In this document: positions 36,601 to 49,500 of the stretch, piece by piece
Layout: each line of letters opens with the position of its first letter
How positions within the stretch are numbered: position 1 is the first letter of the stretch
Assembly: GCA_018881555.1 (NCBI GenBank)
Contig: JACAXG010000203.1
Span: forward strand, 806,001 to 870,000
Length of the DNA: 64,000 bases
Direction: 5' to 3'
Origin: Amblyornis subalaris
Taxonomy: Eukaryota > Chordata > Aves > Passeriformes > Ptilonorhynchidae
Program-made: the position numbers and the translations under genes
The notes under the pieces: model-generated
What the model saw: only the letters and a program-made list of their open reading frames with translations
Told to the model about the DNA's origin: nothing
The model's database searches: none

Positions 36601-39600
36601 TTAGAAGGAACAGTAGGCACAAGTAGCTGATGACAGCTTAAATCAGAATGCACTAATCACAGGGCTGCGGGGTAATCTGCATTCTTGTTCTCCTTCTCTG
36701 GGACTCACCGAGTATCTAATTATTCTGTGTAAAGTGAAATAGCTTCAACAGAATGGAGAGTAAGANGAAAATCAATCCTGCAAGTCCTTAATGGTAGGGT
36801 AGGTTCAAATGCTGTCAGGCAGAGGAAGAAAGTGAAATTAGAGCTGCTAGGAATGGATCAGTTACCTGATCAGCTCGGTTAGGTGGGGAGCTACGGAGAG
36901 CTCACCTCCTTTTCTGAAAGCACCTGTGGGATCACTCCAAAGAGGGGAACATCTCTCCTCTTCGGGAATTCAAACAGGTTCTGGCTTTCCCTTCAACTAT
37001 GGGAAAACGTGTTTGAAATATCCTTTATGACCCGTACAAGTTTGCAAACATGAAATAAGCGGTGCCACATGGTGTCCAGACAACTCAGATCTAGAACAGA
37101 TTTCGTTATCTCTGAGGGCGGCGCTGGGGCTGCCAAATGTCTGATAAGCACCACTGCACGTCCAGGCTGTGCTGCAGAGCTGGGCATGTCGCTGTTTGGC
37201 TCTGCAGGCCGTGGCCTCTCTTTCAAGAGGCAGTTTTGTGCTTGCCACCAGCAGGTAGGGACTGGTTGGAGATGTATCTCCCAAAACCAGCAGCGGCGTA
37301 TCCTGTGCTTTCTCCATCAGCGGATATTCCGCCACGGATGGAACGGGAAGGAAGAGGAGCAGACGTCTCTCAGCTGCCAGAACGGTGNCCAGCCAGGCTG
37401 GCTGTTCTCCTGGTCCCCCCTCCCAGCTCTGAGAGGGGCCTGCTGGCACTGCTCTGGAGGTATCTACTTCCCAATTTATCTGACAGGTGGTTAGCNATTA
37501 ACATGAATAAAAGTGGTGACCTGTCTGCCACTTCCAATAACTCGAGTGCTATATCCCCAATCTGTCACGTCCTTGGCAGCCCTTTTGTTTATTAGGAAAT
37601 GAATTATTCATTAGGAAAATTCGTTAGAAAAATGTGCCTTAATTTCCATCGTTTTCCCCGTAATCCCCTGTTATCCCTTTAGTGGTGTTTTCCTCTGCTG
37701 TTCTCCGCCTGTCTCAAGGACTGGGTGGTGGCTGGGCTGAGGCAGCACTGCATGGCACGGGGTGGAGGAGGGCACTTNGTCACTGCCTTGTGCAAGTTCG
37801 AGATGTGCAGGGATAAAACGTTGTACATCTAAGCCCTTTCACGATGGACAAGTGAGTGAGCGGAAAAATGGAGGAGACAAATAAACATGTATTTGCTGTA
37901 CACTATAGCCCAAATTAATCCTGCCTGTTTCAACCTGAAGGAAAGATACCACCTTTGGGAGTTTAGAGAGGCTCTGTGACTCACACACTCTTTGCTGAGG
38001 CTGCTTACTCATTGCTCCTTACTCAAAATGGCCTTCTCCCTTCTCTCTCTCTCCACTGCAAAAATGGATTTATCCCTAACGAGGAATAAGGACTCCCAGG
38101 GTTTCCCACAACCAAAAAAACCCCTGTGTTTATACTCTATTTGCTGCATAAAATTTAGTCTTGGAATTTTTAAAGGCTTACTAACAGCACTGGTTCTTAC
38201 GACAGCAGCAGCCCTTGAACCAGATGCTAACCCTCCGTCCTTTCTGGAGCCAATAAAAAGTCCTAAAGAAATTTACTGAGCACAGATCAGGTTTCCATGA
38301 GTTAGCATGGGGGTAGCCATGCTGTCCTCATGTTAGGTTGGAAATGTCTTATGTAAATGGGACTGCAATGCTCATAACACCTGTTACTATGGCAGCATTT
38401 ATCCAGGTTAATAAAACAGCGAAGTCACTAATAAGATATCACACTATAATGTTGAGAAAGGAAATTACCATTATAAAATTTCATCAGATGGACGTGATAG
38501 AAATTAGGAAGCAACTCTTACACACTGGAGGAGGGAAGATAAACAAGGATATGTATGCAAGGCTGATCCTGCTGTGTGTGGGATCAGATGAGGCAGAACG
38601 GCTCGGCCATTAAAGTTATTCCTACCCAAGTTTGCTTCCCAACCAGCCATCTATCATCCGTGCGGTTCAGATCACATTATTTTAACCTCGGAGTTCACCC
38701 TTTGGATTGATAAGTCTGCCTACCTGAGGGGCTTGGAAGGGGAGTAATTTGTTGTAACCATCTTCCAGACAGTTTTTGAAATAGTCTTTTATACAGGTGA
38801 ACTCTGCACACTGCACATTTTTCACTCCTGGGCCNTCCATTTGTTTGCTCCCATTTTCCAAGTCTGTGTGGCTTTGCAGAGAAAGTGTCAGAGACTAATG
38901 GCACAAGTCCTTGCTAATTACTGCTAAAACTCCCATGTCTAAAGTCACTTAAGGCACAGAAAACTTGTGGGACACGAGACAAATTAAGAGGTAAATCTGC
39001 CAGATCTTAATTGAGGGGCTGTTNTTTTTTTTTTCTGCAGGCTTTGCCATGCTTTAGCTGGATTCTGGAGGACAGAATTTCCAGTGGCTGTGCAAACTGT
39101 CACACTGAGAAAGATCATCTGTTGCACTCCAGTCTGCAGCTCCACAAAATAGCAGCCCATTTTTCATGATTGCAGCTTTGTGTTAGCTGCACCGGGGAGA
39201 GGTTCTTCTGGCACATTATTCAGGAAGATGTTACTGGACAGGTAAGAATGTTGAGGTTAAATTCAGAGTTAAAGGAAGAGAGAGAGAGGCAGAAACTTTT
39301 TCATACCAGTTGTATAAGGAACCCAAAAACTCATTTGACATTAGATGAATGGGAAAAGAAGAAAGTTAAAAGGATGTAGGATAGAAATGCAGTTCTCAAG
39401 TATTGTTCCTGCTCAGCCTAAGCACTGTAAATGCATGTCAATTGTCAATTAACCTTGCCTGTTTAAATACAGAGATGGGCAGATGACTCTTCTTTAATTT
39501 CTGCTTTTTTTTCCTAGTTCAATTTCAGAAGCTGATTTTCAATGTGTGAACATAATGGGAACTACATGGGGACAAACCAAAGGTCTTCCTTACCCAGGGT

Positions 39601-42600
39601 CCCATCTCTGCGAGCAGCTGACACAGAGCAAGCTCACAGCACTGCTTGCCCAGATCTTTTTGAGCCTCAAATGATTTTAGCTCCTACAACAGAGGTCTAC
39701 TGCATTCAAGAAACTTGTATCATTTTTTTATTCCACTTTTTTTGCCTGTTGCCTTTAGCACCCATTCCAATGTTTAGCCTTACTTTGGATGCTGTAATTT
39801 CCCACCCAGTGCAGTGGCTGGGACCATTGTCTGGCAAGGATAAAGCAAGAGCATGGCTTCAACCTCACCTTTTCTGTGGGAGCAGAGAATCTGGGGAGAA
39901 TTCCTGCAGCTATTTCTGCATGGGGGAGCCAGCTGCACCTTGTCCCCAGGTCAGCCTTGGCTATATGTGAGGAAAATAACTTTTAACAGGAAGACAAAAG
40001 GTGTGTATTTTCTATGAGGCTGCAGATCGGGTCACAGGTAAAGAATAAACTATTATTAAGCCCAGAAAACATTCTTAAAAAGTTACCAGATGGCAACAGC
40101 TGTAACTTAACTTTTCAGCAGTCCTGCCAAGAGCCGAAGCGAATGCAACATAGTACAATATCATTTGTAGAAAAACACGGAACCAGAGAATTCCTGCCAT
40201 AATTGTTCCATGATTCAGCAATTCACCCGGCTAAGTGCTCCCAATCACACATAAACTCCAATAAATTTGAGAAGAGATTCACACACATGCCATATGTTAG
40301 GATGGATGCAAAACCCCAAGGATATCATTGGAAAGCTCACAACGCCCATGCAGAACTCAAGGAGGAAAAGAGTGAATACAAATTTGCAATATGTGTTTTT
40401 AAGAGGAAGGGCATGGGGAGCAGGTTTTTTAAGTTCACTGTTAACTTGCAGCAAGCAAATGCACAGCTCTACCTCCCCAGGATTGCCATAAAGTCCGTGG
40501 AGCAGCTGCCTAATCCCCGGGCAGAGACAAAACAGGAAATTTGGAAATGAGACAGGTTAATACTCCAGATTTGTGTGACCAGGACCTGGGGGTGACTGCC
40601 ACGGGCACTCAGGGGACAGCTCCTTCCTGGGCACACAAGCCTGCAGCTGCTCCTGCTGCAGGTCACAGAACCCAAGGCCAAACCCAAACGTGGGTTACAC
40701 TTGGTGAAATGAGGATTCACCATTTTTGGCTGCTTTGGGTCACTCTTTGCCTACACTGACGTGACAGATCAGAATGTGGCCCCTTGCTTGGATTTAGACA
40801 AAGGATGAGCTTTAGCTTAAGACAAGAGCTATTAATTCCCACCTTTGTTCACGCATAAAGGCTGATAAATGCCTGCATTTATGTACAAGATAATGCAGCT
40901 AAAAAGTATTCAGCATGTGCATAAAACTGCAGAGAGGGGTAGCAGATGATTTTAAATTCCTTCTTAATAATTATAATTAAGCATACAACTACATTATGAT
41001 ATACTGTGTATTATTTCCCTGTTTTTCTCTTTCCTCAGTTTTTTACAAAAGCTTAAGGGGATAATTGTTCTTTGGGTGCATGTATTAAACGTTACCAGCA
41101 GTTTGTTTTTGAGACTATTCATTCCCTGCAGAGTCTTCAACACTAGGTTTTTTTTAAAAGCAATATAAAATAATTATAAATTCCCCATGTAATTAAGTTC
41201 ATTATAGCAATATTCTCAGATGATTTAGTCCACTGTTAGCCATCTTGCTTTTCATGTTTCAGGTTCTGAATTTTGTTTAATTTTTTTATTGGGGAAGAGG
41301 CAGCTTTTTCTTTTTCACAGAGTATTGCATGGAATAAAAGATGAAGAAAGCACACACATTGTTAACTAGTGCTTTCAGAGGAAACATATTTTAACTGCAA
41401 ACCTCTGATGGTAATTCACATCTTCATATGGTGAGTGCAATTCTGCTAAAAAAGTGTTTGGGTTTTTTTGATTCTCCTTTTCTCATCCCTTTACAAGTGG
41501 TTGTGAGACTCCCAGAGGATGCTGACCAGCAACTTGAAAACCACTGCTGGTCCAAACCCCTGTTGTTTGGACTGCTCACTTCTCTCACTACTTCTTTCGA
41601 GATCCAAGCTCTGGTTGCATCCTTAATTTCACCGTCAACAGGAGAAAGAAGTATTCATTACTGCNTTTGGGGTATAAACACTTTTAAAGCTCTGCTGGAA
41701 ATGCAGCAACTGCCCTTTATTAATAACCAAGTTCAGCTANCAAATAACTAGAAGGAAGAACGTTCTGACTGAAAGCCTGCTGACCCTGCGACTGCCTCAG
41801 CAGGAATCCCAGCAGAGACACACACGCAGTGGAGCCCAGCAAAGCGAGAGCTGCTATATAATGAGGACGCTCTGCCTGGCCCTCAGCTGGCAAGGTAAGA
41901 CATGGCACTCTCAGCTATTTAGAAGCAATTAACCTTTTTTTTGTGAGTGCTGCGGCTGGCACGAGCTGTTCTTCCTGTTTGCACACAGCTCCGAGGGGCA
42001 GAGGGGCCGAGGCACTGACCTGCCTTCACCAGCATGTAGTCTCCAACAAAATCTCTCAGAATATCCTGCATTACCCTTTGCCTGGATTTTCTTCTGTGAG
42101 AAATGGAAGTGTGTAGAGACACAAGACAGGGTGTGCAAACATCACAAAGGCACCAGGAAGGGGACTCAGCCAGCCAGGGCCACATCTCTGCTTCATTCAA
42201 ACCAAGCAGCTGAGCCCCCCAGCTATTATGATCTGGTGTTATTCAGAATCTGCCAAACCAAGAAAGGGAAAGAATCCAAACCGGAAATAGAAGATGAGAT
42301 GCAATCAGGCACCATTGCTCTGATTTTTACCAAAACCTACCTTTTAAGTCATGCTCCAGACTTAATGTACCTGCCANTCATTAATCCACTGCTTTCTGGG
42401 GCTGAATTCCCTACATACAGAGAGTCATGTGAGCTGGAAAAAAACCTGCAACATGGAGAAATAAAACAAGATCTGGGCTTTCATTCAGAGAGCTGCAGTT
42501 AGGCANACTGCTCGCCAAAGACATGATTTAATTCTGACATTGTCATCCTGCCAGAAAGAAAGAGAAGCTAAAGGGCATAATGTGGAGCCAGAGATTACCA

Positions 42601-45600
42601 CTAAACCGACATTTTCTTGAATTAAGATGGATTAAATTTTTAAGTGGAAGAACTATTATTGCAGTAGAACTGATAGAAAATATAACTCTCAAATTAGACA
42701 GACATTCCAGAATGATGGGACTGCTTGAACCAAAATTCAAGAGCAGGATTGAAATCATATTTGTGGAAATTTGAGCCATTTATAAAAGCATCAATTGATA
42801 TTCTTATATAAGTAATATATCACTTGTTCTATCTAGCAGCGAGTACCTTGTCACCCTCTCCACTTTCAATCATAGGAAGAGTACTTGTCAGGAATCAAAA
42901 TATTATCTGTACCTCTGAAAACCAAGGAAAACAAGGGAATATTTATACTTCAAAAGACCCCAGAAGACAGGTTAAAAAATGGCATTTATGGGCATCATTA
43001 AGCACAAACATTTNGCCATCAATATTGAACAGGCCATCACTGACACACCAAAATCAGCCTGTCCTTCTGCCTGTTGAGGAACACTGTCTTAATGCTCAGG
43101 GCACAAATGAATTCTCTTTATCTGCACGTTCAGAAGTTGTCTGGGTGCAAGTTCTGTGGTAAATGCAGTTTGTACTGTTCCAGGCAGGGTTGTGGGAAGA
43201 ATGAATGACCATTAGAATGGTCAGTGTGCACTATCGTGCACCCTTCAAAGTGAGAGCTCCTCTGGACAATATGGATCCATCCCACNGGCTTCCTTCCAAA
43301 GAGGAAAGTTCACTGGAGTTGGGATTCTCAGGGTCAGATTTAAAACTGGATGTGGGCAGAACTGATGCATCTAAATGTAAAATTCTAAGCCAGGAGTTTT
43401 TGATGCAGCTGCTACCTAATCCTGAAAATGCCTCCTTCCTCCAGGTGAATCTCCTTCTAACCTTTTGGTTCTTCCTTTGAATGGCCAGAACTGCTCAAGA
43501 AACTGAGATGACGTTCTAAAAAGGGAATAATTGAAATGGGTTGTTATAATCAGGAAAAAACCCCACAACTTTNGGATTTTTGCAGTTGATTTTTGCCACA
43601 TTTCTATTCAACATAAGTGAAACCGAAGTGTTTGCCTTAAGGGAATACAGTATTCCAACGGCCTGGAATAAAAATCTCCAAAATGTTTCTCTTGCAAACA
43701 ATATGATTTATGTTCAGTGGTCATTCAGAATAAAACCAGGTTCTCAATATCGAGCCAGAGGTTTTATTTTTTTCTGCCATTCTCATGATCTGGTCCTAAA
43801 AGTGCAGAAATNCTACGGTTGTGAGAAGTGCCTTTAATTCCAGTTGGTGGGAAGAGTTTACTACAGCAAATATGATTGGAGTGTCTCAGACACGTTTAAT
43901 GCTGGGCTGTTTGGCTCAGAAGATTCACTGTGGCTGCTGGAGATTGCTCCTGCTCCACATTAATACCTCCTTCCCTGCTCCTTCCCTGAATTCTCCACAC
44001 ACCCATCCATCTTTCACTTGCAGGGGAGCCTCATACTAATTACACTTCTCAGAGCATTAAGAAGATAGAGATGGATTTATCGAGTGAGGAGGCTCAAGGA
44101 AAAAAAAAAAGCGGTTGGGAATGCCTCACAGTTGTCAATTTTTTTCCAATTATTAGGAGCCTGTGATCAATTTGTTTCTCTGGATGTGCAGGTTGGATTC
44201 TCCAAAAGGTTCTGGAGGACATTTTAATGTCGTTGCTACGCTTTTAAAAAATGTAAACAAAAGGTGAAGAGAAACGTCTTTAATAATGTAAATAAAAAAC
44301 AATGTCACAACATGAATAAAAAAATGTGGTGATAATAAAAAAACCTTGATGTAACACGTCTGACTGCCTTCAGCAAAGCACAAATGCAGGTAAAATGGAA
44401 TTTTCCCATTTTAATTATACAGAGATAGAATTTGATTTCTTTCTTATGCCCACTGAACAGAGAAGCATTGATTTATCCACCGCTATGCCCCTGTTTACAG
44501 TACTTGGACCAAAATATCTGAGTCCCGTAAGCTTCCTGAAAAATCCTAATAAGGGTACAATTTTCCAGAAATTCAGTTATTAGTCCCTTGGGAAATAAAC
44601 AATTTTTGCGATAGTGCTCTTTAAGACTTATTATAGCACAGGTATCGGAATTAGGCAACTATTTTGTCCCTTGCAGGAAAATTATCCTCAGAAGTAGAAT
44701 AATCCATTGAAAACTGACTATTTGACATTTCTTTTTCTTCCCTTTGAAGCAGCCAAGTTTGGCACTATTTGTGCTGTAAGCCTGAACACTCAGGCCGTGG
44801 GGCTGAGGTGACCAGAACAGAGGAATCTGACACATGTAGGAGTAAAATGGGATGTGAAATAAAAAAGATGCTCTCAAATCAAGCTGAAATCACATATGTA
44901 ATTTTAAATACCTGCAGGTACACAAATAGTAATATCTGAGTATCTGAATAGAATCCATCCACTTGGGTATCAATGAGCTTTTATATGCAAAGAGAAATGG
45001 AAAAGAAAAAGCTTTCACATCTACTAATGGTATTTGCAAATGTCATCCNAACACATCGGAAATATAAAGTTAATTCAGAGGTATTTAAAATCTGGATCCA
45101 CTTTAATCACTTTATATCAGTTCACATTATTTATTGTTTTCTTGCCTAAAGTTGAATGTGTCACTTGTGTACTATTCACAGTCACCAGAAACTCGCCATG
45201 TTCAGAAATATTAAAGTGTCCCGGAGCACCTCTCTAATTGAATATTCTTACTGATACTCATGAATGATTAATGGTAGGCCCCCAGCCACTTTCTGCTGAA
45301 TTGTAGATTCCTGAAAGAAAAAGAGGTTATGTTATCCTTATTTACAGGATCAAGTTCTGTGTGCAATCAAAATTTGATCTAAGAAATGGTCATTCTCTGG
45401 AGACAGGCCTGCTGAGCACCTCGTCTGTGGCCTGACCAGGCAGCAAAATCATTCAAAAAAGACCTCAAAACCCAAAAAATCTGTGATGTTCCCACCACAC
45501 AAAAGCAGAAGCTGCCTGCTGTTAACAGGTGTGCTTTACACTGCTGATATAACACATTTGTTATACCAAGATGAGAAAAAATGCTGAAAAATTTGAGGAA

Positions 45601-46207
45601 GCTTCGATAAAAGAGCATCAGCTGAGCANGAACAAAAGATACCAAGATTGCAATATTGTGTATTTTGACACCTCATTTCATCTGTGCCTTCTCCTCCCTT
45701 TGGGAGGGACAGCTGGAGTGGCCTTAAGGTCTCNTCATCACTTGCCCTGAGCTGATTTCCTGAGTTCTGCTGACAAAATATGGGCTTCCTCCGTGAGCCT
45801 TNCAGTGTGATACAGAAATGACTCCGTTAAACGTCACGGATGAAATGTTCTCCAGCCATTTCCCAGCACAGCACAAACATGGAAACGCCGTGGCTGGCAT
45901 AGATCTTCCTGGACATCCCTATCTATCTTTTCTTCCTTACATTTTTATATCTTCATTTGTAAGCTTCTGGGAAGGATGGTGAAGAAGGCAGCAGAGTAGT
46001 CTGGACTCTAATTCAAAGCTTAATGTGTTCTTCAAAGGAAGAGCCTTTTGTATTCCTGTTCCTGCAGTCAGGTAAGACATTTGTACCCTTTCTGTCATCC
46101 CTTCCTGCAAAATGTATCAAAGCAGGACTTTCCTGTAGAAGGAGTGAATAAAAAAGGACTCGTAGGATGCCAAGATGTGCACACAGAATAATTCAATACC
46201 ACACAAT
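33681..46207. other. Unassigned stretch with a second CpG-rich patch
   Basis: No gene or transposon is recognised. It contains the CpG-rich patch at 35460-35765 and a weaker CpG-containing stretch at 37090-37400. Exon-like segments at plus 39176-39241, plus 41801-41894 and minus 42020-42093 are described as findings. 40960-41250 and 44100-44390 are strongly AT-rich. Open frames reach 159 codons (minus 35295-35774) in the CpG-rich part and 142 codons (39542-39970) elsewhere, with no known domain. Confidence 0.55.
35460..35765. promoter_or_regulatory. CpG-rich patch, possible small island
   Basis: I count about 21 CpGs in some 305 bp at roughly 56% GC, against a nearly CpG-free background. It contains cccggg twice, gacgatcacgacgac around 35615 and a dense end at 35700-35760. 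It may be a promoter or a poised regulatory element. Open frames run through it on both strands (plus to 35613, minus 35295-35774), as expected when stop codons are rare, and neither encodes anything I recognise. Confidence 0.4.
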
Positions 46208-46506
46208 GACAGAATGGCCTGGGTTGGAAGGGGCCTTAAAGCCCATCCAGTCCCACCCCTGCCATGGGCAGGGACAACTTCCAATAGCCCAGGTTGCTCC
46301 AAGCCCCATCCAGCCTGGCCTTGGACACTTCCAAGGATCCAGGGGCAGCCACAGCTACTCTGGGCAACCNGTGCCAGGGCCTCCTCACCCTCCCAGGGAA
46401 CAATTCCTTCCCAATATCTCATCTAACCCTGCCCTCTGGCAGTGGGAAGCCATTCCCCCTTGTCCTGGCACTCCAGGCCGCTGGAAATAGTCTCTCTCCA
46501 ACTTCA
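46208..46506 (-). mobile_element. CR1 LINE, 3' terminal fragment
   Basis: The plus strand shows the reverse complement of a CR1 3' end: 'gacagaatggcctgggttgg', 'gccatgggcagggacaac', 'ccaggttgctccaagccc', 'ggccttggacacttccaagg', 'gggcagccacagctactctg', 'caattccttcccaatatc' and 'ccattcccccttgtcctgg'. About 300 bp is present and it stops inside the 3' untranslated region, a usual 5' truncation. The terminal octamers are reduced to one or two. Open frames across it on both strands (for example 46167-46490) are shadows of the repeat. Confidence 0.95.
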
Positions 46507-49500
46507 GTTTAGAAGGGAATCTCATAACTCCATTTTAGAACACAAAGTGAAAGGTTTGGTGCATTTTACATTTATAGAGAGACTCCAGAAATCTTACCAA
46601 ATTATATCATCATGGGAGTCTTTCTGAATGTCCAAACAGTGAGAACCCTTCTAAAATGCCAGCTTTACAGATAGTTTGCCACTGAGTCTAATTCCTTTCA
46701 TGCTTTTAATGTTATCTTCAAGTACACTAAAATGTTCCTGGTTGCTTTTCTTGAGCTTGCAATAAACAGGAGAGAAAGGGCACTTACATACTGCTTTTTA
46801 AGAGCATTTTCCCTCTATAAATGCATTACTGAGGCTATCATGGAAATGTTTAAATTATGCTCTTTCTCTTCAAGAAGTTTGCTCAAGTCATGGAAAGGAC
46901 TTACTGTTTAAGAACATCNTTAAATGTGTGAAAAAAAATTGAGACTTTTCCATTTGGTGAAGCCAACGGTGCCACCACTGTTAAGAGCCTTAAGGAGGTC
47001 GTGCCTGGAGGGTAAACACCCCTCAAGCCACACAACATTAAGATTTTAGGCAGTAATATGCATTTGACTGCAATGTGTTTGCAAAACTCTATAGCCATCT
47101 TATTTCGTTTGTATAAATATCACTGAACTCAAACTTTTCATTTGACTGTGATCTGGAAATCTCACCAAGTGTGGTGGATTTTCTTCCTTTTTTGGGTTGG
47201 GGTTGGTTTTCTTGTTTTGTTTTGGCTTGGTTGGGGTGTTTTTGCTAAGTTCTGGTATTTTCCATGCTCTACAAGTCCAAGTACAACCCGACAATGGTTA
47301 CAACTGCAAGGTAAGCAATGTTTTTTACAGACAGAGTACTTCACTTACTGAGTTAAAGGAGTTTACTTTTTCTTTTATGGCATTTTGAAATACTCTAGTA
47401 CATTCCTGATTAAAAAATAAGAGNAAACAAAGCTGGAGAACCATCTAGGACTGACAGGAAATTCCCAAAAACGCTGTGGAAGAAGTCCACTCCTTGTAAA
47501 GTGACCAAAAACATACTACATTCCCACACATTTTTATTCCCATTCCCTTAACAAAGTATAGCAGGTAAATCTAGAATTATAATTCTACAAGCAATCCTGT
47601 TATTTTTAAGCCTGAAAAGTATTTAATCAAATCTAATTTAAACAATATTAGAAGTGTGTGGTAGCGAACTCCGAAAATTAATCTCCTCTCAAGATCCATT
47701 CTGCTGAGGCAGTGGCTTAAAGGTGTCAGATTAAAAAAANGCTTTGCTGAAGCATTTGAAAATCTTCTTTTAATTTAGATGCATATTTGTTCCATTGCCC
47801 TGTTTTTGATCCAGGCTAGAACTGTCACATAAATACAATAAAATCTGCACTTCATCTTGTTATGATCAGGGAATGTGTGTGTGAGAGAGAGACACAGGGA
47901 GAATGGTCTTGATCCCCTTAGGCTAAAGTACATTCCACGGCCCTAACATTTATTAGGCCTTTATAATGTACTTTGCTGGATTTATTATCTCCACCTCCAT
48001 CTACTTCTGCTTGAAGAGAACAGTCCTAAAATTGCCCTTAAAAGAAGACAATCATGATTCTTAAAATAGAGCCTCCTTTCACAGCAAATCAAAAGTGGAG
48101 AACAATAGCGAGGGGGCTGTCTTTCCAACCTTGCCGTGTGAAGTTTTCCTGCTGGAAGCTTTAAATGAAATAAAAATCAGCCTTTACAATGAGCCTTTAC
48201 AGATAATAGTGTTGGACAAGGACTTTGTTGGGTTGCCTCTTTTTAACTTGTCTCTTACCAGGCTAAATGAGGAAATAGCCTGGTTGAGGGAGAACTAACT
48301 TTATCCAGGTTACCACATCTGACAGTGAGCAGAAGACAGAGTGACACAGAGCCTGATTTATTCCCTCAGCTCTCCAGGTGCTCTCTTCTGGCTGATGTGA
48401 ACAAGTCCCCTTCTTGCACCCCTGTGTTCCCAGCTGACTTACAGGGGACAGAAGCCTGGGTCACTTTTTAACTTACTTGTTGCCATCACTGCTTTCTGCC
48501 CTGTAAGATTCCTCAGGGTTTAGCTGAAGAGTCTCAAATTCACTAACGAAGCCATGAGCAAGGGNTCTGAAACTCCCTGAAGGAAGGAAAAATAACTGAT
48601 CACGTGCACATCTAGTATTTACATGTCTAGGAATGTCAGTCTAAGAATAGTTCTCCTCTGGAAAGTAAAGTAGAAAATATTATTCAATTTAATTTGGGGT
48701 TGTTTGGGGTTTTCTTTTCAGATCAGTAAGAATGTAATTCCTAGGAATTTTTTAGAAGCTCCTTCTATGTTCACTTTCACTGTCTCCAGTGTTGAAAGAA
48801 ATAAAGTAAATAAGTTTCCACTCTTGGAAATGCTGGACTTCAAATGGTTTGCCCTGAAGCTTCTCAAAACTTACAGGAGTATTCTGCAAAATGTCTGAGA
48901 TTAATTCTCCTCTTGCTGNCATGGTACGAGTCAGAAAGACTTGCCCTGAAATCAGTGGGCCAGTATCCTACTCCGTCATCCTATTTCCANGTTATTCTCT
49001 TCATTTGATTTATCTTGAATGTTGCTGATAGAAAATTTGACTAAAAGATTAATTTTGTTTCTTTCCTGCACTTTCCTTGTGTGCAGCCACCCAAAACAAG
49101 TGTTGGCCAGCTCCCAGCAGGAAATTTGCACACAGACCAAAATTTAACATCAGGTAAAGATTTTCAGATTCTGTTTTTTTTAGCCAGGAAACCTGCATTT
49201 CCACATCCCAGGGCATTGGATAGGCCGTGCTGTCCTACATGATCCCAAATTTCTATTTGCACTGCCCAGTCAATTCCCACAGTGTGTTGGACCTGGGAAT
49301 AGCAGAAACAGCACATTTGGAGTTCAGAAACACAAAGAACTTCCTACAACACCTAATTATCAGCTTATTGCTCACACATTATCACGCCACATATCTCATC
49401 ATTACCAAGTACATCTTCAAATTAATTTGAAAATCTCCACTTGTAGGCTACCTCTGGCCCTGCCTCTTCCAACGGAGGAGTTTTCTTTGGAATTCCAGGT

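Noticed and set aside
39542..39970. 142-codon plus-strand frame with a hydrophobic stretch
   Set aside because: The hydrophobic run comes from T-rich sequence (39720-39780). There is no recognised domain, and the length is within chance.
41855..41861. tatataa before an ATG, resembling a TATA box
   Set aside because: It sits only a few bases before the ATG, too close for a promoter, and TATA-like words are frequent in this AT-rich DNA.
47180..47250. G/T-rich patch resembling telomere-like sequence
   Set aside because: There is no TTAGGG unit; it is an irregular G/T stretch.
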